Part shown: positions 56,886-64,000 of the stretch, one piece after another | Layout of the letters: each line of letters starts with the position of its first letter | Position numbering within the stretch: position 1 is the first letter of the stretch | NCBI RefSeq assembly: GCF_001659685.2 | Contig: NZ_LXYE02000020.1 | Location: forward strand, 124,001 to 188,000 | Reading direction: 5' to 3' | Origin: Labilibacter marinus | GTDB lineage: Bacteria; Bacteroidota; Bacteroidia; Bacteroidales; Marinilabiliaceae | Length of the DNA stretch: 64,000 nucleotides | The notes under the pieces: generated by a model | Seen by the model: only the letters and a program-made list of their open reading frames with translations | What the model was told of the DNA's origin: nothing | Database searches by the model: none | Position numbers and translations under genes: made by a program

Positions 56886-59300
56886 ATGAGAGTTGTTGTA
56901 ATTATATCTATTTTTCTTTCTAGTATAACATTGTCTTTTGGTCAAGCTGCAATTGGAGAATGGCAAGATTATTTATCCTTTTATAATGTACATAGCATTG
57001 CAAAAGTAAATAACAAAATATATGCGGCATCTGAAGTTGGCATGTTTTCCTACGACATAGAGGAAAAAGCATTACAAAAACACACTAAAATTAATGGACT
57101 ATCCGATATTGAAATAAGTGCCATAGCAGCCATTCCAAATACTAACAGCTTATTTATTGGATATAAAAATGGAAACATTGATATTTTAAAAGAGAATTCC
57201 ATTGAGAACATCCCAGATCTTTATCTTAAAGATCTTATGGTTGATAAAGCTATAAATCATATTCATTTTGATAAAAACAAAGCATATTGTTCCACCAATG
57301 TTGGAATTGTTGTAGTTGACTATGCTAAACGAGAGATTTCAGACACATATATTCTTGGCGAAAATTCGTCATATCTAAACGTAAACCAAGTAACTTCAAC
57401 CTCTGATTCAATTTTTGCAGCAACTCAAAACGGAATACTAGGCGCTCCAATTAATAGTAATGCACTTACATACTTCAAAACCTGGAAAGACATTACAAAG
57501 GATGATAAAGAATATTCTTCAATAGCTTCTTATGAAGACAAAGTTTATGCAGCTCGTATAGAAAACCAACAAGGTAAAATATATACCTATGATAACGGCC
57601 TTTTAAAGTTCGAATTCAATCAAAATAAATTTAAACAATTGACAATTACTGCTGATAAGGTAGCCTTAATTTCAAGTGATCTTATTTCTATTCGATACCC
57701 GAATCTATCTGCTATTGAAGATGTAGCTAATTATAACCTCGAAGATAAAACAATTAGCCCCAATTTCTCAAACATTATTATTGATACGGAGGGCAATAAA
57801 TGGATATCAGATAATTCAACTGGTTTAGTTAAAAACTCTGAACCTTACGATTTATTAATAGTTCCCGATGGTCCAAATTCAAACCTTGCGTATAAAATAA
57901 AAGCTTCTGAAAATTCTCTTTGGGTTGTTGCTGGTGTAAATCATTATGTATATCCAATATTTATCCGAGCAGAGTGTTCAATCCTAAGAGATAACAAATG
58001 GACAAACGTTAATACCCACAATAATGACATTTTAAAAAAATCATATATCCTAAATATCAATGGTGATACTTTATGGGGTGCATTTAATTTTAATGATATT
58101 GCCATTGACCCAAGAGACGACACGCATGGATATATCAGTAGTGCTCATACAGGAATTTATGAATTTAAAGACGATAAAATAGTTACTCATTACTCCCTAT
58201 ATAACGACAATTTTCCAATTGCTCTTGCTCACATTTGGCAATCGGTAAACGGTGTTGCAATAGATAGGGAAGGTAACCTGTTTTCTACTAATATAGGTGA
58301 TTCAATACCCATTTTAGTTAAACCTGACATTATACAAGATAAAAGTGAAAATAATAATTATGGCTGGTACAAATACAACTATGTTTCATATGAAGACAAT
58401 GTATCAGACCCATGGTTATGGCAGACTATTATAACAACTTGGAATCATTTTTGGTGTATTTCATTTCGTAATCCTGCTGGGTTATTCGTTTATGATATTA
58501 ATGGAACAATTGAAACAGATTCCGATGATTCCTATAGATATGCTGGAGATTCGAATAATACAGGTTACTCACCGTTTTTACTTTGGGATGAAGATGGAAA
58601 GGTTATAGATGCTAAGCCCACTTGTTTAGCTGAAGATAAGAATGGGTATATCTGGGTTGGCACCTCTCAAGGAATACTAGTCTATTATAGACCTAGAGAT
58701 ATATTCAACATTGAGAAACTTGTAGCCTCTAGAATAAAAATTCCACGAAACGATGGCAGTAGTTTAGCTGATTTCTTGCTTGATAAAGAAGAGATAACGG
58801 ACATAGCTGTTGATGGAGCGAATAGAAAATGGATTGGAACATTAAACAATGGAGTTTATTTGGTATCATCGGATGGTACAAAAACAATAAACGAATTTAA
58901 CACTTCTAATAGTCCTCTTATTTCTAATATTATTACTTCAATTACTATCAACCCTAAAAGTGGTGAGGTATTTATTGGTACGAATAAAGGAATTGTTTCT
59001 TACAGAGGCACAGCAACTGAAGGTGAGAAATCATACTCAAATGTTAAGGCGTTTCCAAACCCAGTTCAGCCAAATTATATGGGTTCAATTAGCGTTACAG
59101 GATTAATTGAAAACTCCAATATTAGAATTACAGATATTAGTGGTAAAGTTGTATACCAAGCTAATTCTACCGGAGGTCAAATAATCTGGGATGGGAAAAA
59201 TGTTTTTGGTGAAGCTGTTTCTAGCGGTGTGTATTTAGTTTTTGCAACGAATGAAGATGGGTCAGAATCCATGGTTACAAAAATTATGATTATTAAATAA
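56886..59300 (+). CDS. porZ: Type IX secretion system protein PorZ (propeller protein with C-terminal sorting domain)
   Basis: 804 residues: a signal peptide (to about 20), a large beta-propeller region, and a T9SS type-A C-terminal domain in the last 80 or so residues (VKAFPNPVQPNYMG, ITDISGKVVYQ, GQIIWDGKNVFGEAVSSGVYLV). The N-terminus (IGEWQDYLSFYNVHSIAKVNNKIYAAS, GLSDIEISAIAAI, GYKNGNIDIL) matches, from memory, the PorZ N-terminal propeller. PorZ belongs to the PorU-PorV-PorQ-PorZ attachment complex on the cell surface, where it is thought to supply anionic lipopolysaccharide for cargo anchoring. Size is close to P. gingivalis PorZ (776). Co-transcribed with rdgB. Confidence 0.87.
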   Translation: MRVVVIISIFLSSITLSFGQAAIGEWQDYLSFYNVHSIAKVNNKIYAASEVGMFSYDIEEKALQKHTKINGLSDIEISAIAAIPNTNSLFIGYKNGNIDILKENSIENIPDLYLKDLMVDKAINHIHFDKNKAYCSTNVGIVVVDYAKREISDTYILGENSSYLNVNQVTSTSDSIFAATQNGILGAPINSNALTYFKTWKDITKDDKEYSSIASYEDKVYAARIENQQGKIYTYDNGLLKFEFNQNKFKQLTITADKVALISSDLISIRYPNLSAIEDVANYNLEDKTISPNFSNIIIDTEGNKWISDNSTGLVKNSEPYDLLIVPDGPNSNLAYKIKASENSLWVVAGVNHYVYPIFIRAECSILRDNKWTNVNTHNNDILKKSYILNINGDTLWGAFNFNDIAIDPRDDTHGYISSAHTGIYEFKDDKIVTHYSLYNDNFPIALAHIWQSVNGVAIDREGNLFSTNIGDSIPILVKPDIIQDKSENNNYGWYKYNYVSYEDNVSDPWLWQTIITTWNHFWCISFRNPAGLFVYDINGTIETDSDDSYRYAGDSNNTGYSPFLLWDEDGKVIDAKPTCLAEDKNGYIWVGTSQGILVYYRPRDIFNIEKLVASRIKIPRNDGSSLADFLLDKEEITDIAVDGANRKWIGTLNNGVYLVSSDGTKTINEFNTSNSPLISNIITSITINPKSGEVFIGTNKGIVSYRGTATEGEKSYSNVKAFPNPVQPNYMGSISVTGLIENSNIRITDISGKVVYQANSTGGQIIWDGKNVFGEAVSSGVYLVFATNEDGSESMVTKIMIIK

Positions 59301-59370
59301 ACTTATAATATCAAGCACACTAATAAAGAAACACTCAAGCTTTCAGCTTAAATTAATGAATAAGTTTTTC

Positions 59371-59396
59371 TATTTTTGAGGGATTAATATAATCCC
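59371..59396 (+). promoter_or_regulatory. Possible promoter element and 5' hairpin before the 912-residue gene
   Basis: TATTTTTG (59371-59378) is an exact TAnnTTTG match. Directly after it GGGATTA (59380-59386) and TAATCCC (59390-59396) form a perfect 7-base stem with a 3-base loop, which would lie at the very 5' end of the transcript. No -33 element is evident. Confidence 0.4.
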
Positions 59397-59423
59397 GTAT
59401 TTATCTATTAACTTTTTCATTAG

Positions 59424-62162
59424 ATGACAAAAAGAATTGTTTCTATTTCTTTGGTTATAGTTTTATCTGGCCTTTTAGCTTTTGCATATTTCTACTTCAA
59501 TAATCTTAAAAATTTCAAAAACAATGATACTATCAAAGGTATACCTACTGATGCATCATTAATAATTCAAATCCAGAATCCGGATAAAGTTATAGATATA
59601 ATCTTAAACGAAATAGCATATAGTGAATCTCTAAAAGCATTTAATTGGTTCAGAGGATTCTCATCTTCATTAAACTATATAAAAGAGGATTCTTTAATAG
59701 ACCAATCATTTGCCAAAAAACTATTAAAAAAATCTCTAACTATTTCATTACACCCAATTGGAAAAGATAAATCCTTTCCATTGTTTATTTATTCACTAAA
59801 TAATAAAGCAGAACAAAATAAAATAATTGGTTTATTCGAACAGAATAACTTAGGCTTACAATTCAATCAAAGAAAATATAATTCTTCCACAATATATTCT
59901 TCAAAACTTTCTAATGGTAATGGTGATATAAATATAAGTATATACCGTGGCCTTCTATTAATTAGTAACTCATCTCTTTTAGTAGAAAACTCTTTAAGGC
60001 AATTAAGAGCGGATTTTTCGTTGCTTGAAGATCCAATCTTTAATAAACTTTTTAAAACAAAAGGAAATAACACCGATGCTAATTTATTAATCAACTTCGA
60101 AAATCTACCAAAAACTATTTCTGCACTATTTAAAAATTCAGATAAAAAAATCACAAACAAAATAAATAGAATAGCCAATTGGGGGGAGTTGGACATCAAT
60201 CTGAAGGATAACCACATTTTAATTAATGGTTTTTTATATAGTCAAGATAACGTAGGTAAGTTAAATTTACTTTTTAAAAATATCAATTCTAAAAAATCAG
60301 ATATCATTGAGGTAATTCCTGATAATGCGAGTTTTATCCACTCCTATAGTTTCGATCATTCAAAAAGGCTATTGAATAATTATAGAGTATATCACAATAC
60401 AGTAAATCAGTATGGCGCAAAAAACAAACTAATTAAGGATTTAAACTTAAAGCTAGAGGGTGCAGAAATTGAAGAAGGTGTTTTTAATCTATTAGATAAC
60501 GAATTTGCTAGTGTAGTTCTTAATTCAAATGTAAAAACTGAAAATAAAATCCTGATTATAAAAACAAAAAGTAAATCGAAAACCCTAGAATTTTTAAAAG
60601 AAATACAGAAAACAGAAGTTAAAACTGCACTAAATTATAATATTGATGCAGAAACTAAGCACATTATATACAAGAGTCAAGCTTCTATTATCTTTCCTGT
60701 ACTACTTGATACTTATTGCCCCAATTTACCCAATAAGTATTTTACATTTATTGATAATTACCTTATTTTTTCAAACTCAACTAATACAATAAAAGAAGTA
60801 ATTTACTCCAACGTGTTAAATAAAACACTTGATAATAATATATATCAGGAGCAATTCAAAGATCTATTTTCATACAAAGACAATATGTATATCTATTGCG
60901 ATCTTTCAAAGATTAAAAATATCCTTCCTAAGACTAGTAATTTTGAATTATTGAATCCCAACGAAACGCAAGAAATTGCGCTAAGTAAATTCTATGGCTT
61001 GGGTATTCAACTATCTACTGCAAATGACTTATTATACGTAAATGCATGTATTCAACACCTTCCTAATAGGGAGAAAGAACCAGAAACAGTATGGCAAAGT
61101 GGTTTAGATAGTACAATTATTGCCAAACCTACCTTAGTTAAAAATCACAATACTAAAGAAAAAGAGATTATAGTTCAAGATAAATCGAATATGCTTTATC
61201 TTATCTCTAATTCTGGAAGGATTTTATGGAAGAAACTGCTTGATGGCCCTATCTTAAGTAAGATTGAACAAGTTGACTACTATCGAAATAATAAATTACA
61301 ATACATCTTTAATACACGCAATAAAATTTACCTATTAGACAGAAATGGTAATACTGTAGATAGATACCCAATTAATCTGGCGGATAAGGCTACCAATGGT
61401 ATATCTATATTTGATTATGACAATAATCGTAATTACAGAATTTTTATAGCCTGCGAAAACAAGAATGTATATGCTTACAACATTAAAGGTCGTTTGTTAA
61501 CAGGTTGGAAAATGGACAAAACAGAAGGGGTAATCAGCAAACCAATCCAGCATTTTAGAACCCAAGGAAAAGATTACATCGTACTTTCCGATGATAAACG
61601 AAATTATATTCTAAATAGAAAAGGTAAAATAAGAGTGCCTATTAAATCAAACTTCATCGCTAACTCAAGAAGTGAGTTTAGTTTAATAAGTGAGAACAAT
61701 ATTTCGATATTATCTACTACTGATACGAAAGGTAATATTCGCAAAATAAATTTAGCAGATGGAAACTGTGAAATGGTTACTCTTCTAAATAAGCAAGTTG
61801 AACATTATTTTTTATCCAAAGATATCACCTCTTCCAAAGGGAATGAAAACATCCTAGTTACTAAAGATAAAGTAAAAGTATATAATGCCGCATATAAAAA
61901 GCTATTTGACATAGATATAGATGGTGATCTTGCATTAGTGGCAGATACCTACATATTCTCCAAAAACAACACCAAAATAGGCGTATACGATACAAAAAAC
62001 AGTATGATCTACTTAGTTAATAACGATGGAACTATCTATAAAAACTTTCCGTTACGTGGTCGTTCAAGATTCAGCATTGGATTTATGAATAAATCAAGCA
62101 CAAATTTTAACCTCATTGTAGGCGGAGAGAATAATTATCTATACAATTATAATGTAGAATAG
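59424..62162 (+). CDS. Large membrane-anchored protein with N-terminal DUF3352-like region and C-terminal PQQ-like repeats
   Basis: 912 residues; function unknown. One N-terminal membrane anchor or uncleaved signal (about residues 5-26). Residues 35-570 show the layout I associate with DUF3352-like proteins (IKGIPTDASLIIQIQNPDK, then VIPDNASFIHSYSF). The C-terminal third (about 580-912) is a string of short blade-like repeats: IIVQDKSNMLYLISNSGRILWK, YIFNTRNKIYLLDRNGNTV, IFIACENKNVYAYNIKGRLLTGW, YIVLSDDKRNYILNRKGKIRV, which read as a PQQ-type beta-propeller. It probably faces the periplasm. The next gene starts one base after the stop. It is much more AT-rich in codon use (many AAT, AAA, ATA) than the amino-acid genes. 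Confidence 0.72.
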   Translation: MTKRIVSISLVIVLSGLLAFAYFYFNNLKNFKNNDTIKGIPTDASLIIQIQNPDKVIDIILNEIAYSESLKAFNWFRGFSSSLNYIKEDSLIDQSFAKKLLKKSLTISLHPIGKDKSFPLFIYSLNNKAEQNKIIGLFEQNNLGLQFNQRKYNSSTIYSSKLSNGNGDINISIYRGLLLISNSSLLVENSLRQLRADFSLLEDPIFNKLFKTKGNNTDANLLINFENLPKTISALFKNSDKKITNKINRIANWGELDINLKDNHILINGFLYSQDNVGKLNLLFKNINSKKSDIIEVIPDNASFIHSYSFDHSKRLLNNYRVYHNTVNQYGAKNKLIKDLNLKLEGAEIEEGVFNLLDNEFASVVLNSNVKTENKILIIKTKSKSKTLEFLKEIQKTEVKTALNYNIDAETKHIIYKSQASIIFPVLLDTYCPNLPNKYFTFIDNYLIFSNSTNTIKEVIYSNVLNKTLDNNIYQEQFKDLFSYKDNMYIYCDLSKIKNILPKTSNFELLNPNETQEIALSKFYGLGIQLSTANDLLYVNACIQHLPNREKEPETVWQSGLDSTIIAKPTLVKNHNTKEKEIIVQDKSNMLYLISNSGRILWKKLLDGPILSKIEQVDYYRNNKLQYIFNTRNKIYLLDRNGNTVDRYPINLADKATNGISIFDYDNNRNYRIFIACENKNVYAYNIKGRLLTGWKMDKTEGVISKPIQHFRTQGKDYIVLSDDKRNYILNRKGKIRVPIKSNFIANSRSEFSLISENNISILSTTDTKGNIRKINLADGNCEMVTLLNKQVEHYFLSKDITSSKGNENILVTKDKVKVYNAAYKKLFDIDIDGDLALVADTYIFSKNNTKIGVYDTKNSMIYLVNNDGTIYKNFPLRGRSRFSIGFMNKSSTNFNLIVGGENNYLYNYNVE

Positions 62163-62163
62163 A

Positions 62164-63150
62164 ATGAAAAAACTAAAAGTTGGTGTTCTAAGCACTTCAA
62201 ATCACTTGGTAAAAAGAATTGTTCTTCCTTTACAAAACACAAAAAATTGTGAAATATATGCTATTGCTTCTCGCGATATAAAAAAAGCACAACAGTTTGC
62301 TGAAGATTTCAATATTCAGATAGTCCACGAAAGTTATCAAAATATTATTGATGATCCTTCCGTAGATATCGTATATATACCATTACCAAACCATCTGCAC
62401 TTAGAATGGGTAAAAAAAGCAGCCAATGCTGGTAAGCACATACTGTGCGAAAAACCCATTGCTTTAAATACCGAAGAGGCCATTAAATGCTTTGATGTAG
62501 CGAAGAAAAACAATGTGTTACTAATGGAGGCATTTATGTATAAGTTTCATCCTCAATGGCAACATGCCAAAAACACAGTTAAAACAAAGCAAATAGGAGA
62601 TATTACATACATTAGAAGCTCATTTGCCTATAGTAACCCTTCACCTTCTAACATTAGAAACATTAAAGGATTTGGTGGGGGAGCATTAATGGATATTGGT
62701 TGTTATGCTATTTCAGTTCCTCGTTTTATACTTGACATGGAGCCACAGAAGGTTATTTCACTTCAACAAACTCATCAAGAATTCAATACAGACTTTTTAA
62801 GTAGTGGGATTCTCGATTTTAATGGAATTCATGCTAGTTATACTGTTGGCACACTTAGTCAGCCAAATCAGTCTGTTGAAATAATTGGAACAGGAGGTAG
62901 TATTAAAATAGAAATCCCTTTTAACACATATGTGGATACAAAAGCTGTTATTGAAATATCCACTCCGCAAGGTTTAAGGAACGTTGTTTTTGATGCAGAA
63001 GATCAATATGGATTAATGTTTGATGCATTCGCTGAAGCTATTATAAACAAAGGTAACTCTCCTATCAATATTGAAGATGCCATTAATAATATGAAGGTAA
63101 TTGATGCTGTTTCTTTATCTGCAACGTCTCAGCAATGGGAAATATTATGA
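62164..63150 (+). CDS. Gfo/Idh/MocA-family oxidoreductase
   Basis: 328 residues, an NAD(P)-dependent sugar-type dehydrogenase. The Rossmann part starts KLKVGVLSTSNHLVKRIVLPLQ, less glycine-rich than usual. The family motif is clear at HILCEKPIALNTEEA (Glu-Lys-Pro with the catalytic-region Lys, about residues 95-109), and GGGALMDIGCYAISVPRFIL is the conserved start of the C-terminal domain. The gene begins one base after the stop of the large anchored protein, so the two are translated together, but the substrate is unknown. A strong terminator follows. Confidence 0.93.
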   Translation: MKKLKVGVLSTSNHLVKRIVLPLQNTKNCEIYAIASRDIKKAQQFAEDFNIQIVHESYQNIIDDPSVDIVYIPLPNHLHLEWVKKAANAGKHILCEKPIALNTEEAIKCFDVAKKNNVLLMEAFMYKFHPQWQHAKNTVKTKQIGDITYIRSSFAYSNPSPSNIRNIKGFGGGALMDIGCYAISVPRFILDMEPQKVISLQQTHQEFNTDFLSSGILDFNGIHASYTVGTLSQPNQSVEIIGTGGSIKIEIPFNTYVDTKAVIEISTPQGLRNVVFDAEDQYGLMFDAFAEAIINKGNSPINIEDAINNMKVIDAVSLSATSQQWEIL

Positions 63151-63153
63151 TGC

Positions 63154-63193
63154 AAAAAAGAGCGTTACTTAAATTAAGTAACGCTCTTTTTTT
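63154..63193. terminator. Bidirectional terminator between convergent genes
   Basis: GAGCGTTACTTAA (63160-63172) and TTAAGTAACGCTC (63174-63186) are perfect inverted repeats, flanked by A-run (63154-63159) and T-run (63187-63193), so it works on both strands. It ends the oxidoreductase gene and the minus-strand gene at 63212. Confidence 0.93.
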
Positions 63194-63211
63194 ATTTTAT
63201 CTTATCTTCTA

Positions 63212-63667
63212 TTAAAAGTTCATTTCTCCAGCAGAATATTGCTTTACCAAAGACATAACAGCCTTTGAACAACCTTCTTCTCCTCCTTTAAATGAAAATA
63301 CCAAATTATATACTTTTGATTTACGACATATATACTCGATAGAGTTATACATTTTGCCACCCTCAAAATTACTAATTAACATTCTATCTCCATCAAAAAG
63401 TTGTAAAATAACTTTTTCAGGATTACCAACACCATTAGATGTATTAAATTTATAATGGCTTCTACTATTTAAAATTACACTGAACTTGATAGTACCTGTT
63501 TTTGTATCTTTTTTAGCTTTTTTAAGATCAATAGTAAAATCCTTCATGTATTGGGCATCACCCATTTCTTTTAAAGCTTTTTTAAGCAAATCATCACCAC
63601 ATTGAGCATTACTCGAAACAGTAAATACCGAAATGAACAGAATTGCTAAAACTAATATCTTTTTCAT
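63212..63667 (-). CDS. Exported protein of unknown function
   Basis: 151 residues. A clear signal peptide (MKKILVLAILFISVFTVSSNA, cleaved before QCG). The mature part has three cysteines (in AQCGDDLL, YICRKS and EGCSKAV), of which two could make a disulfide. The pattern of alternating beta-like stretches (GTIKFSVILNSRSHYKF, KVILQLFDGDRMLISN, YNLVFSFKGG) suggests a small beta-rich periplasmic fold. I recognise no family. It ends at the shared bidirectional terminator. TACCTTTG at 63779-63772 on this strand matches the -7 element and would give a leader of about 100 bases. Confidence 0.75.
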   Translation of the reverse strand: MKKILVLAILFISVFTVSSNAQCGDDLLKKALKEMGDAQYMKDFTIDLKKAKKDTKTGTIKFSVILNSRSHYKFNTSNGVGNPEKVILQLFDGDRMLISNFEGGKMYNSIEYICRKSKVYNLVFSFKGGEEGCSKAVMSLVKQYSAGEMNF

Positions 63668-63798
63668 ACGCTTAATTTTTTATCCAAATTCTTGTAATAA
63701 GAATTACTTCAAATTTCAGCTTAAATATCTACCGAAACTCTACTTATCAATAACTAATTAAATATTAATTACAAAGGTAATTTATTAAATTTAAATAC

Positions 63799-63999
63799 CT
63801 ATGAAACAATAAAATCACGAAGACTATTTATTTCATTTATAATATTATCTATCTGTTCTGGAGTAACTTCTATATGACTTATTTCATCCTGAACTATAAT
63901 TAAAGTACCGTCTTTCTCTATACGTTTCGGTTCTCCAAATGTAGTTGTAATCTTAACATCAGCATAAGCTTGTTTAATCTGCTCCATCTTAACAACCAT
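63799..63999 (-). CDS. Small protein of unknown function, possibly truncated by window edge
   Basis: 66 residues from an ATG at 63999, one base from the window end, so a longer frame cannot be excluded. The product is charged and soluble (MEQIKQAYADVKITTTFGEPKR, then ISHIEVTPEQIDNIINEINSL), perhaps two strands and a C-terminal helix. No family recognised. Codon use is similar to neighbouring genes. Confidence 0.5.
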   Translation of the reverse strand: MVVKMEQIKQAYADVKITTTFGEPKRIEKDGTLIIVQDEISHIEVTPEQIDNIINEINSLRDFIVS

Positions 64000-64000
64000 T

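Overview
The window looks like chromosomal DNA from an AT-rich marine-type member of the Bacteroidota, probably near Bacteroidales/Marinilabiliales (genus inferred, not shown). Signs are a SusC/SusD outer-membrane pair, a PorZ-like protein of the type IX secretion system, promoters of the TAnnTTTG type, weak or absent Shine-Dalgarno sequences, DUF4286 beside ruvC, and an ATP synthase operon led by a bactofilin gene without atpD/atpC. No tRNA, rRNA, CRISPR, prophage or insertion sequence was seen. All positions and pairings were read by eye.

Layout. 1-1504: 3' end of serS, a DUF4286 protein, ruvC. 2008-6753: an isolated susC/susD pair. 6806-8685 (minus): thioesterase, threonylcarbamoyl-AMP synthase, dapD. 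8923-12792: two paralogous exported proteins and a Pif1/RecD-like helicase. 12826-15392: AraC regulator and ilvC. 15756-26786: a branched-chain amino acid operon ilvD-ilvB-ilvN-leuA-leuC-leuD-cimA-leuB behind a leader that looks like a textbook ribosome-mediated attenuator. 27177-33090 (minus): metallo-beta-lactamase-fold hydrolase, and parE-parC-aroK. 33492-35195: Na/Pi cotransporter. 35270-37942 (minus): hom and metY, the latter with a long structured leader. 38328-38444: a very small membrane-protein gene. 38480-39445 (minus): a predicted outer-membrane protein. 39700-46257: TetR-TolC-HlyD-RND efflux operon. 46418-47458 (minus): guaC. 47526-53294 (minus): bactofilin and F-type ATP synthase genes. 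53443-55260 (minus): sensor adenylate cyclase fused to an HD phosphohydrolase. 55352-63150: universal stress protein, rdgB, porZ, a large membrane-anchored protein, and a Gfo/Idh/MocA oxidoreductase. 63212-63999 (minus): two small unknown genes.

The metabolic theme is amino-acid synthesis. ilvC, ilvD and ilvBN give the common isoleucine/valine steps, and leuABCD give leucine. A second synthase in the leu cluster resembles Leptospira citramalate synthase, so isoleucine carbon may come from pyruvate and acetyl-CoA, re-using leuCD and leuB. The leader peptide ahead of ilvD (11 of 21 residues Ile, Leu or Val) would sense charging of the tRNAs for exactly the three products.

The strongest items for follow-up are the ilv attenuator, the metY leader with mutually exclusive pairings, the cyclase-HD fusion, the citramalate synthase, and several families of palindromic intergenic repeats.
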